Shown: positions 45,976 through 54,378 of the stretch, piece after piece
Layout of the letters: every line of letters starts with the position of its first letter
Numbering within the stretch: position 1 is the first letter of the stretch
Source of the DNA: Mastigocoleus testarum BC008
Lineage (GTDB): Bacteria; Cyanobacteriota; Cyanobacteriia; Cyanobacteriales; Nostocaceae
NCBI RefSeq assembly: GCF_001456025.1
Contig: NZ_LMTZ01000035.1
Location: forward strand, 1-64,000
Reading direction: 5' to 3'
Length of the DNA stretch: 64,000 nucleotides
Program-made: the position numbers and the translations under genes
The notes under the pieces: generated by a model
Seen by the model: the letters and a program-made list of their open reading frames with translations, nothing else
Told to the model about the DNA's origin: nothing
The model's database searches: none

Positions 45976-47989
45976 GTATCCAGCTATCTCTATACACCCA
46001 ACTCTACACCAACCTCTATTCGTAGACTGGAAACGGGAATATCATGACGAATTTCGTTGTCCCCATTGCCAAACAGGTAGATTTACAGCATTCCAATATC
46101 GTCAAAATGCTACTTGTAAGTTTAGTGTTAGGTGTAACTCTTGTAGAAAAGAGATTCGCCTAACTTGTAAGGTTCCTGGTGTTGAGCGTAAACATCCACC
46201 AATTTCAACTCACCCAACTCTTGATGGCAGATTACAAATTAACTGGAAACAAGAATATCAAGGGGAATTTAGTTGTCCACGTTGTCAATCGGGACAACTC
46301 AAATACTTTATCCACCAGAAGAATCTAATGTGTAATCTTGCTTTAAAGTGTAAGTCTTGTCGCAAAAACACTAATCTTACTTGTAAAGTTCCAACTCAAA
46401 TTTTTAACTACGCATCCAATATAAGTTGCCCAAATCCCCTCTGCACTCAATTGGGACCGGATGGACATAAAGGATGGATTTATCGGATAGAACATCAAAT
46501 TAGCCCCTACAAATGCTACTTCTGCCACATCTGCTTCAACCCTGAATCAAAAGATTCCTCTAGCTGGGTTGGTAGTCACAATCAGCTTTTACCCTTTTGC
46601 TTTGAGGAGGACATTTGGGATTTACGACATTTCTATCAAAATCCTACTGCACAAACTCTCAAGTTTGCCACTATTAAATCTCAGTGGTATCGCTTAGTCT
46701 TAAAGAAATATTTTTATTCTTTGCTTGAGAGCAAAGTTTATAACTCTGTTACGAACATTATAAACTCCCAGATAACTCTGCGCCAATTTGGTCTGATTGT
46801 AGAGCAACGAAAATTACAACATCCTCACGATATTACTCGGGAAATAATGTTGTCTTTTTTCGACCTTTGTCAGACTAATAAAACAAGTACATTCCACAAA
46901 AAGCTATCTGATTTAAAAAACTTTTTTGACTGGTTGGATTTGAACACATCATACCTGCTTCGTCGTCGCGATTTTCCCAAAATTAGAAAGGATGATGTTG
47001 ACTGGCTAGATGAAATCACACGCAAAGCAATCAAACAAAACTTAAATAAGATCCCTGCTCCAATTGCTCGTCATTATTTAGTACAAGAATATACGGCTGC
47101 TCGTACAGGGGATATCTGTCAAATAGCTTTTGACTGTTTAGTAGAAGAAGACGGCAAGTGGTATATCAAGTTTTACCAACACAAAGTAAATCGTTGGCAT
47201 CAACTACCTGCTACCCGTGAAATCAGACAGATCATTGAAGAACAACAAAATTGGATACAACAAACTTTTGCACCGGATTATTCCTATCTTTTCTGCCATT
47301 TTCGGGTGATAAGAAAGCTTTCTTACCCAGATTTTCCCAATATGAAACCTTTACCAAAACCCCCTAGAGTAGATGTAAAAAATAATCCAATGGTTCGTAT
47401 CATTCGCTGGCTTATAGAGCAAGAAGATATCCGTGATGCTAATGGTCAACCTCCTCTTTTCACTGGCAGGATTACCCGTTCGAGTCGTTTACAAGAAGTT
47501 CGAGCTAAACATGGTATAGAAGCTGCCCAACTTTATGCTGACCATGTTAGAAGTTCTACCACATTCGTTCACTATACTCCACCTACAAGGGAGCAGGTCG
47601 CCTCTGTAGACTTGCCCTTTCAGGCTTTACTAATGAATCCTGACAACCGTTTTCTCCCTTGGCAGAGTTTACCAGAAAGTTTATTGAAGAATCCTAAAGC
47701 CCATGAACTTGACATGGAAATTACCCCAAGGTTAGTCGTTTATGGTCACTGCAGTCTCGACCCAAAAACTCCCTGTCCTTATAATCTTTATCCCAAGTGC
47801 TATGGCTGTAGCAGTTTTCGTCCCAGTACAGAAAAACTGCCCCTCTATCAGCGTCAATATTCAGCAGAGCAACAACGAATGCAAAAAGCTCAAGCAATAG
47901 GAGCAGAACTTGCTTATGAAGAAGCTAAAACAACTATTGAAGCCATGGATAAATGGTTAAATGAACTATTGAGGTTGGCAAATGAATAA
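45953..47989 (+). CDS. Large zinc-ribbon tyrosine recombinase
   Basis: The 678-residue third recombinase starts with two tandem zinc-ribbon units (FRCPHCQTG..CNSCRK near residues 33-68 and FSCPRCQSG..CKSCRK near 103-140) and a third cysteine cluster (SCPNPLC..CYFCHIC). A recombinase domain follows: Arg in AARTGDICQIAF, then RITRSSRLQEVR, and ADHVRSSTTFVHYTPP with the candidate His and Tyr. The His-x-x-Arg box is less standard than in its partners. The C-terminus has another cysteine group (CPYNLYPKCYGC). Multiple zinc ribbons suggest a DNA-binding or synapsis role as well. Confidence 0.8.
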   Translation: MTLMGARRYPAISIHPTLHQPLFVDWKREYHDEFRCPHCQTGRFTAFQYRQNATCKFSVRCNSCRKEIRLTCKVPGVERKHPPISTHPTLDGRLQINWKQEYQGEFSCPRCQSGQLKYFIHQKNLMCNLALKCKSCRKNTNLTCKVPTQIFNYASNISCPNPLCTQLGPDGHKGWIYRIEHQISPYKCYFCHICFNPESKDSSSWVGSHNQLLPFCFEEDIWDLRHFYQNPTAQTLKFATIKSQWYRLVLKKYFYSLLESKVYNSVTNIINSQITLRQFGLIVEQRKLQHPHDITREIMLSFFDLCQTNKTSTFHKKLSDLKNFFDWLDLNTSYLLRRRDFPKIRKDDVDWLDEITRKAIKQNLNKIPAPIARHYLVQEYTAARTGDICQIAFDCLVEEDGKWYIKFYQHKVNRWHQLPATREIRQIIEEQQNWIQQTFAPDYSYLFCHFRVIRKLSYPDFPNMKPLPKPPRVDVKNNPMVRIIRWLIEQEDIRDANGQPPLFTGRITRSSRLQEVRAKHGIEAAQLYADHVRSSTTFVHYTPPTREQVASVDLPFQALLMNPDNRFLPWQSLPESLLKNPKAHELDMEITPRLVVYGHCSLDPKTPCPYNLYPKCYGCSSFRPSTEKLPLYQRQYSAEQQRMQKAQAIGAELAYEEAKTTIEAMDKWLNELLRLANE

Positions 47990-48905
47990 AAAACTCGATC
48001 GAGAAAAACAAACTGCCGTACTTGTTCAAGCTCAAAAGCAACGCAAACAGAAGAAAAGAGAACAAGTATTGTGTGCTATCCAACATCTACAAAATAGCGG
48101 TCAACCTCTCACTTTCCCTAACATCGCACAAATCGCAGGTTGTTCTGTTTCCTACCTCTACAAATGGCCCGAACTCAAGGCTTACATCCACGATTTGCAA
48201 AATCACAAAACAACCCACCACAAGGAACTAGAGAAAAAACAACCCGGACCACACAGTCTCAAAACACTTCATCAAGTTTCAAAACAACGGATTCGAGAAC
48301 TGGAAGCGCAAAATCAGGAGTTAAAACATCAAAACCAGGTGCTTAGAGGTCATGTTGCTGAGATATTCGAGCTACGCTCGGAGTGTGAGCGTTTACGGGC
48401 GCAAATACTCAAATTGACCCAACCATCCCATAATCCAAAAGTCGTTCCGATTCAAACTAAGCCACATCGAGCTTCTAACACTGGCAATGACAACCTACCA
48501 CAAGCAATTGTTCAATCAATTCAACAGATGGGTATTAAGCTTGGAGTTCGCTTGCAACAAGAGATAAACAAGCATGACCCTAACATTGTTGAACTTGCGA
48601 TTAAAGCATTCGAGCAATACCGCAGCGTAAACGTTGTCAATAATCCTGGGGCTTGTCTTCTGGCAATGATCCGTGATGAGGCACAACCTAATGTTCCCAC
48701 TCAACAAGCTACAAAATTAGATGATGAATTTGACCGTTGGTACAGTGAAGCGATTGAAATTGGCTTTTGTCAAAATCTCCCCAAAAATTACTTGCCAACA
48801 CAAAATGGCAAATTAATGGTCAGAGTTGTCAGAGATGATCTACCTGCTCAATATCAGTTAATGTTTTGGCGAGAAGCAAAAGCTGTTATGGAACAGAAAA
48901 ATTAA
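47982..48905 (+). CDS. tnpC: TnpC-like accessory protein (DUF6262 type)
   Basis: This 307-residue protein opens with a basic helix (KQRKQKKREQVLCAI) and a helix-turn-helix-like part (LTFPNIAQIAGCSVSYLYKW near residues 45-64). A coiled coil (about 100-150: QRIRELEAQNQELKHQNQVL) follows, then a C-terminal helical domain containing NPGACLLAMIRDE. The first half matches the TnpC/DUF6262 proteins that accompany Tn554-like recombinases and influence integration orientation and efficiency. The C-terminal half resembles DNA-binding helper domains, but I cannot name it. It overlaps the preceding gene by eight bases and ends about 80 bp before the element's edge. Confidence 0.75.
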   Translation: MNKKLDREKQTAVLVQAQKQRKQKKREQVLCAIQHLQNSGQPLTFPNIAQIAGCSVSYLYKWPELKAYIHDLQNHKTTHHKELEKKQPGPHSLKTLHQVSKQRIRELEAQNQELKHQNQVLRGHVAEIFELRSECERLRAQILKLTQPSHNPKVVPIQTKPHRASNTGNDNLPQAIVQSIQQMGIKLGVRLQQEINKHDPNIVELAIKAFEQYRSVNVVNNPGACLLAMIRDEAQPNVPTQQATKLDDEFDRWYSEAIEIGFCQNLPKNYLPTQNGKLMVRVVRDDLPAQYQLMFWREAKAVMEQKN

Positions 48906-48982
48906 TTTTAGTGGCGTTACATTGTAGAATATTATGCCAAGACCTAGTCACACAAATATTTCTACGACGTGGATTCTACATA

Positions 48983-49639
48983 ACATCTGGAGTAAGTATC
49001 TATAACCGTTGTTAGAAAAGGACGACCAACTATTTCACCATGTCTATCTACCAGCAACAAATCTACTTGAGTATGGTCGCACTGCCAAACATGATTGCTA
49101 TACTCAACCGATAAATCTTTACCATCGCGAGTTTTAACTGATAAACGCGAACCTCGCCAACCCCGACTTCGTACACTTGCTTTTTGTTCTTTTTGCTCGA
49201 TAATTGGCTGCAAAACTCTATACACCGTCCTGTAGCTAGGATACTTATCTTGCCCTAATTCAGATGCTCTAGCTTTTACTCGTATCGAAACTTGCAAAGG
49301 ACTAATTCGCTTACTACCTTTATTACCCTCCCTATAGGTTTTAATAATAAAATCCTGCCAATTTTTATCGATGCGATGCTTACCTTTATCAACCCGTGTT
49401 TCTACTTGAATTGCAGCTAAACCTTGTTCTTCCCATTTTTTGACTAACCTTCGTACAGTCCGCACTGATTTCCCAAGCTTGGCTGCAGCTTCTCTTTGTT
49501 TTTGTCCATAAGTTTTGCGATCGCACGGCTTAAGTAAATCTTGAATTATTTCCAACACAAACCTCTCTTCATGAGAGAGTTGTGTGACTATTTCGTTGGT
49601 TTCTAACTCTTTAAAGTCATTAGGGTAATCGTCATCCAT
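48983..49639 (-). pseudogene. tnsB: TnsB transposase, N-terminal fragment
   Basis: This is the first 219 codons of tnsB. They include the helix-turn-helix domains (KTYGQKQREAAAKLGKSVRTV, then RISPLQVSIRVKAR and SYRTVYRVL), and the start of the RNase H fold with the first catalytic Asp in VWQCDHTQVDLLLVD. The reading frame reaches TVIDTYSRC at the insertion point and then runs seven codons into the element (to 48962) before TAG. Joining this to the 341-codon fragment gives about 560 residues, near the 584 of Scytonema TnsB. On its own it could bind the transposon ends but not catalyse strand transfer. Confidence 0.93.
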
Positions 49640-49687
49640 AAAAACATAATTGTTTAATTAGAACGTTTTTGTATTTTACTCCTATGA

Positions 49688-49913
49688 GGACACTTATTTT
49701 GTCAAATTTCGTAAAATCTTCGACAATAACCTTTTTTCAAGAAAGGACAAATAATTTGTCATATATCTAAAATAGGACACTTAATTTGTCAATAATCCTG
49801 TGTCCAGCTAAATTGGACATAAAATAAAAAAACCCTTACAGTGTAAGGGTTTGCAGTTAAATATTTTAAAGGACATTATTTTGGCAAGTGGTCATTTAAT
49901 TTGTCAAACGACA
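49688..49913. promoter_or_regulatory. CAST end on the tnsB side, TnsB binding sites
   Basis: Repeated sites of the form GGACAnnTAATTTGTCA lie at 49688-49704, 49745-49761 and 49775-49791. A terminal site, GTCATTTAATTTGTCAAACGACA, ends at 49913, and partial GGACA motifs lie at 49814 and 49871. The longer, more widely spaced array fits the left end of V-K elements. The tnsB promoter must lie in the same region. Confidence 0.82.
49820..49852 (-). terminator. Intrinsic terminator inside the CAST end
   Basis: AAACCCTTAC (49830-49839) pairs with GTAAGGGTTT (49843-49852) around a three-base loop. On the minus strand it is followed by a T-rich run. It would stop transcription entering the element from outside before reaching tnsB. 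Confidence 0.8.
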
Positions 49914-50302
49914 AATAGATTACATGATTGCACCGATTAAAAGATTCTACAACCCGATTATCCTCATCCGTGTAATCTCGTAATCCGTATAATCAGTGAT
50001 TTGGCTTTTGAAGGGATTATGGGTGCTTTGAGCGGATTAAATAGATTACATGATTGCACCGATTAAAAGATTCTACAACCCGATTATCCTCATCCGTGTA
50101 ATCTCGTAATCCGTATAATCAGTGATTTGGCTTTTGAAGGGATTATGGGTGCTTTGAGTGGATTAAATAGATTACATGATTGCACCGATTAAAAGATTCT
50201 ACAACCCGATTATCCTCATCCGTGTAATCTCGTAATCTGTATAATCAGTGATTTGGCTTTTGAAGGGATTATGGGTGCTTTGAGCGGATTAAATAGATTA
50301 CA
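49913..50302 (+). repeat. 126-bp tandem repeat, three copies plus a partial
   Basis: The unit begins AAATAGATTACATGATTGCA and recurs at 49913, 50039 and 50165, with a truncated copy at 50291. The copies differ by only one or two bases, so the expansion is recent. Its first base coincides with the last base of the transposon end. It contains nested ATCCGTGTAATCTCGTAATC-type half repeats. No coding function is seen. Confidence 0.95.
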
Positions 50303-50371
50303 TGATACGGAGGGTTATCGGTTGGTTAATCCCGTTTATCTATCTGTTTAGTTGCGGGATGCTATGATGCT

Positions 50372-51259
50372 TTGGATCTTAGTGATTTATGGGAACTTAT
50401 GAAGCAAATTTTCCGTTTATTGACTATTATCTTTGTGGGTTCCAACTCCCTCAGTTTTGTTTTACTTCAACCAACACAACAGGTACTGGGTACATCAAAA
50501 CTGATAATTCAATCTTCCAATAATATGAGTGTTGCTCAAAAAATTAATTTTGAACGACACTTTCACAAATTGGGAGTTGAAGGATCTATTCTCATCTACG
50601 ATTTAAACAAAAATAAAACTTACGAACATAACCCCAGTCGCAACGCAAAAAGTTTTTTACCCGCATCAACTTTCAAGATTCTCAACTCTTTAATTGCTTT
50701 AGAAACCGGCGTACTTAATGACGAACTTTCTGTTTTTACGTGGGACGGAATTAAAAGAGATTTTCCTCAGTGGAACCGCGACCTTAATATGAGAGAAGCA
50801 TTTAAGAACTCAGCAGTTTGGTTTTACCAAGTTATCGCTCGCAGAGTTGGACACGAGGAAATGCAAAAATGGGTTACTAAGGTTGGGTATGGAAACCAAA
50901 AAATTGGTAGTAAGGAAGATATTGATACATTTTGGCTCAAAGGAGAAATACGAATTACACCCCAAGAGCAAATTCAGTTTCTCCAACGTCTGTACAAGAA
51001 TGATTTACCGTTTTCTGAGCGTTCGCAGTCAATTGTGAAAGATATTGCGATCATTGAGCAGACTCCCAATTACACCATCAGAGCAAAGACGGGATGGGCT
51101 GCAAGGACAACACCCCAAATTGGATGGTATGTGGGTTACTTAGAAAGGGATAATAACACTTACTTTTTTACAGTTAATATTGATATTCGCAACAAAAAAG
51201 ATATTGCTGCTCGCAAAGAATTGATGCGCCGTTGTTTTCAGGATCTCAAATTACTATAA
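50372..51259 (+). CDS. Class D beta-lactamase-like protein
   Basis: This secreted serine beta-lactamase/penicillin-binding fold has the active-site SxxK in ASTFKILNSL, the SxV motif in KNSAVWFYQ, the KTG triad in RAKTGWAA, and a trailing IGWYVGYLE as in OXA-type enzymes. The likely start is the ATG at 50399 (MKQIFRLLTIIFVG), because it gives a clean signal peptide of about 30 residues; the longer frame from 50372 adds nine unneeded residues. Class D proteins hydrolyse beta-lactams, but cyanobacterial members may have other roles. It is a single gene next to the transposon edge, not inside it. Confidence 0.85.
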   Translation: MDLSDLWELMKQIFRLLTIIFVGSNSLSFVLLQPTQQVLGTSKLIIQSSNNMSVAQKINFERHFHKLGVEGSILIYDLNKNKTYEHNPSRNAKSFLPASTFKILNSLIALETGVLNDELSVFTWDGIKRDFPQWNRDLNMREAFKNSAVWFYQVIARRVGHEEMQKWVTKVGYGNQKIGSKEDIDTFWLKGEIRITPQEQIQFLQRLYKNDLPFSERSQSIVKDIAIIEQTPNYTIRAKTGWAARTTPQIGWYVGYLERDNNTYFFTVNIDIRNKKDIAARKELMRRCFQDLKLL

Positions 51260-51310
51260 GTGCTATATTCTAGTAATTTATGGCGGGTTCGTTTATGATT
51301 ATAACTCTGT

Positions 51311-51334
51311 AGAGACGCGATATATCGCGTCTCT
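51311..51334. repeat. 24-bp perfect palindrome
   Basis: AGAGACGCGATA is followed directly by its complement TATCGCGTCTCT. With GTAG preceding, it belongs to the same GTAGAGACG-headed family as 3908 and 10573. It lies between the stops of two convergent genes and may serve as a terminator. Confidence 0.7.
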
Positions 51335-51428
51335 GGTGTATTGATTGCATCTCTACAATATCAATACGATGCTTCTCTAGCAAAGGATTTGAGATTTTGT
51401 GCTATGTAAATAGACATTGATTATGGTT

Positions 51429-53666
51429 TTACGCTGATGCTTGAAAAACTTCAGTTGTTTTATCATCATTGCAAACCAACTCTGGACGTAAATCGAATTC
51501 ATGCCATTCACCATGCCATTTGAGTTTAAATTGCAGGCGTTTCCAATTAGTAGGTAATTTTGCACAAGCAACTGGACCAGATTCTGTCATTCTGACACCA
51601 CCAAATCCAAAGATTACAGCTTGCCAAACTCCACCCGCACTTGCAGCATGAACCCCATCATTAGCATTGAGACGGACGTTAACTAAGTCTACCAATGCTG
51701 CTTGCATAAAGTGGTCGTATGCTGTATTTGCTCGGTCGAGATCGCAAGCCACAATGGCGTTAATTGCTGGACCTAGAGAAGAACCATAACTGTGGTCAGT
51801 ACGGGGTGTGTAGTAATCCCAATTTGCTTGTAAGGTTTGTGTATCGTATAAATCCCGCAACAAATAAAGCACCATTAATACATCTGGTTGTTTGAGGATT
51901 TGCTTCTTGCTAGTTTCTTCTATCCCCAGTAAACCTTGCATAGATGTTGTTCGAGATTGGTAATCGGCAAAGTTAACATATTCTAAATCGAAGAAACCAT
52001 CAAATTGTTCTATTAAGCCGGTAGAAGAATCGATATTGATAAATATTTGATCGGCGATTTCAGCCCAATGTTGTAGTTTTTCTGGACTTATTTTCAGAGC
52101 ATCGGCTAAGTGTGAAGCTGTTTCCAGACAGTCTTGAGATAACCATTCCCACAAAGTAATAGCAGACTTTAAATGCCACCTTACCATTAAGTTGGTGAAA
52201 GCATTATTATCTACGCGATCGTGATTCTCGTCAGGACCAATAACATCGCGAATATCGTAGCAATCACGAGTCTCGTTCCATTCAACCCGACTTTCCCAGA
52301 AGTTTGCAGTATCTAGGAACATTTCAGCCCCATAAGAGCTCATCCATTCGTCATCTCCAGTGGTTTTCCAATATTGCCAAGCAGCATAAGCAATATCAGA
52401 ATTAATATGTATTTCTAAATCTCCACACCATATTCGCACCATTTCACCATTAGGATCGGGTACCCAACGGGGAGTTACTTCTTCACCTGTATCAGCACTT
52501 TCCCAAGCAAACATTGCTCCTTCAAATCCCATTTCTTGTGCCTTCAGGCGTGCTTGAGGCAAGGTATGATACCGATAATTCAAGAGATTACGAGCAAGTG
52601 CTGGCTGAGTTAGGACGAGTAAGGGAAGAATAAAAATTTCTGTATCCCAGAAAATATGTCCGCGATAACCAAAACCAGAAAGTGTTTTAGGTGGAATACT
52701 AACTCGATCATCATTGCGCGGTGCAACTGCAAGCAGTTGAAAAATGTTATAACGAACGCTCAACTGAGCTAAGGTATCGCCTTCAATAATCACGTCGTTA
52801 TCTTTCCAGACTAGATCCCACGCAGCAATGTGCGCAGCGAGTAAGCTTGGATAGCTTGGATTTTCTGCAAGTCTATCCAATGCAACATCAAGGGGAATTT
52901 CTGTATCTCGAGATGTGAAAATAGTCACAATTTTTTCTACGCCAAAGGTTTGTCCGGGTAGAAAATAGCACTTAGCCTCTACTTGTGAATCGGTACTAGA
53001 TATGACAAATTCATCGTCTTGCGTGGTTAATTTAGCCGCCATTCCCAATTGGATTTGGGAACTTTTAGTTTGGGTATGCAACCACATAACATTATCTTTA
53101 CTACCCCACTCAATAGTTTTCCAATGAGGTCTTCCTTGGGTAGTTGGTTCAGCATCAAAGCCCGATGTAATCTTAACTTCACCCTCAAAATCTATGGATG
53201 TTATTTGACAGCGAATAGCTAGAGTATGACGATCGGCTAGGGAAACAAAACGTTCAAAGTTAAACTCTACAGTCTGACCATTGGGCGATCGCCAGCGAAC
53301 ATTACGGCTAAGGATACCCAAACGTAGATCCAATCTACGCTCGTAGGTCAAAATTTCACCACTTTCCATCCCAAAGCGTTGTCCGTCAATAGTTATGGTT
53401 AAAGCTAACCAATTCGGACAATTCACCAGTTCTGTTTTGGCAATTTCTACATCATCATAGACGCCATGGATCATTGTTGCTGGAGAATCTTGAGGATAGC
53501 CCTCCTCAAATGTTCCCCTTGTTCCTAAATAACCATTGGACAAGTTAAAAACTGTCTCTTGATGGTGTAGTTTCTGTGGGTCAAATCCTCTCTCAATCAC
53601 ATGGGTACCCTTAGAATCTGTCAAGTTTTGGGCTTGACCGGAGTTATGAGCGGCTAGGTGTAACAT
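51429..53666 (-). CDS. Glycoside hydrolase family 65 (disaccharide phosphorylase type)
   Basis: The 745-residue protein has the GH65 domain order: an N-terminal beta-sandwich (NLSNGYLGTRGTFEEG), a central (alpha/alpha)6 barrel (GYRGHIFWDTEIFILPLL), the catalytic acid Glu in VIGPDENHDRVDNNAFTN, and a C-terminal sheet. Family members phosphorolyse maltose, trehalose, kojibiose or related alpha-glucosides, giving beta-glucose-1-phosphate. I cannot choose among substrates by eye. No beta-phosphoglucomutase gene, the frequent partner, is adjacent. Length is normal and it has no signal peptide, so it acts in the cytoplasm. Confidence 0.88.
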   Translation of the reverse strand: MLHLAAHNSGQAQNLTDSKGTHVIERGFDPQKLHHQETVFNLSNGYLGTRGTFEEGYPQDSPATMIHGVYDDVEIAKTELVNCPNWLALTITIDGQRFGMESGEILTYERRLDLRLGILSRNVRWRSPNGQTVEFNFERFVSLADRHTLAIRCQITSIDFEGEVKITSGFDAEPTTQGRPHWKTIEWGSKDNVMWLHTQTKSSQIQLGMAAKLTTQDDEFVISSTDSQVEAKCYFLPGQTFGVEKIVTIFTSRDTEIPLDVALDRLAENPSYPSLLAAHIAAWDLVWKDNDVIIEGDTLAQLSVRYNIFQLLAVAPRNDDRVSIPPKTLSGFGYRGHIFWDTEIFILPLLVLTQPALARNLLNYRYHTLPQARLKAQEMGFEGAMFAWESADTGEEVTPRWVPDPNGEMVRIWCGDLEIHINSDIAYAAWQYWKTTGDDEWMSSYGAEMFLDTANFWESRVEWNETRDCYDIRDVIGPDENHDRVDNNAFTNLMVRWHLKSAITLWEWLSQDCLETASHLADALKISPEKLQHWAEIADQIFINIDSSTGLIEQFDGFFDLEYVNFADYQSRTTSMQGLLGIEETSKKQILKQPDVLMVLYLLRDLYDTQTLQANWDYYTPRTDHSYGSSLGPAINAIVACDLDRANTAYDHFMQAALVDLVNVRLNANDGVHAASAGGVWQAVIFGFGGVRMTESGPVACAKLPTNWKRLQFKLKWHGEWHEFDLRPELVCNDDKTTEVFQASA

Positions 53667-54378
53667 TGCTTTAAAAAACCTAATAATTTACTGAATAATG
53701 TGGACTAAATGAAAATAAGATTATTTTGAGAAACTTTGAAGATTGAATGAAGTATGAGGATAATTAACTTCAAATAATTAACTTCAAATAATTTAGTTCA
53801 AATAATTAGCTTTCCTGATTCCGAACGCTTGATACTTTAGTTAAAAGCACCATACTAGAAATGAATTATTGAATCACAAGAAGTTCCAAGCAGATTGATA
53901 AATTTGATTAGTAATAAAGTTATCGATCAATCTATGTACTGCGATTTTTTCTACAAGCTAGACCCACATGTGACCTAATTTTTTCTCAGAAAGCTTAAAT
54001 TTATTGTTCCCTGTTTCTGAGCAATACCTTCACTTTTTCGAACCTCTATAGATAGGCTTGCTCAACAATCGATGTTAAAACGAGATATTGCAAAAAAAAA
54101 CATTTTTTTATACATTACTTAATAATGTTTTTTACATAAAGATACATTTTATTTAAATTACTTAATATATTTAATTTTCTGATACGTAAATCCTGAAATA
54201 TTTTGACTAAGCTAAATTTTGAGGTAATTCTGAGTTTTTACTTCCCGGACAGGGAACATTTGTTTCGCAAAATCAAGCTCAGGTTAAATGATTTAAGGTT
54301 TGTTTATATCTTTTCGTAACAACTGAGTTAGTCTCTCATTAAGAATAATGAATATTGGTGTAAGAGAAATGTTCCATA
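53667..54378. other. AT-rich intergenic region with short tandem repeats
   Basis: This 700-bp gap contains tandem ATTAACTTCAAATA units at 53761-53808 and a 10-bp doublet ATGTTCCATA at 54369 and 54379, just before the next start. No ORF or RNA gene is seen. Confidence 0.5.

Larger units (their letters stand above)
43286..48989. mobile_element. Tn554-like four-gene recombinase element inside tnsB
   Basis: A 5.7-kb segment interrupts tnsB and is bounded by the 7-bp direct repeat ACATCTG (43286-43292 and 48983-48989). On the tnsB strand the target reads CCAGATGTATTATGG, which includes GATGTA, the core hexamer I remember for Tn554. Four co-directional genes fill it, with no cargo: three tyrosine recombinases and a DUF6262/TnpC-like protein, overlapping one another. 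Near both ends are repeated TTTCTAC/GTAGAAA motifs (43314-43320, 43324-43330, 43390-43396, 43406-43412; 48959-48965, 48974-48979), likely recombinase sites. Confidence 0.85.
31636..49913. mobile_element. Type V-K CRISPR-associated transposon (CAST), decayed
   Basis: The element runs from TGTC at 31636 to GACA at 49913, about 18.3 kb. Both ends begin TGTC and carry repeated TTGACAAATTA-type TnsB sites. Inside are a homing guide, CRISPR array, tracrRNA, cas12k, cvkR, an hsdRMS operon as cargo, a tnsC with a foreign C-terminus, and tnsB split by a Tn554-like element. No tniQ is found. I see no 5-bp target duplication (GATTT on the left, AATAG on the right), so one junction may be rearranged. The RNA-guided targeting half looks intact and the transposition half does not. 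Confidence 0.88.

Noticed and set aside
49914..50302. Possible second CRISPR array in the 126-bp tandem repeat
   Set aside because: Whole units repeat, with no variable spacers, so it is a plain tandem repeat.
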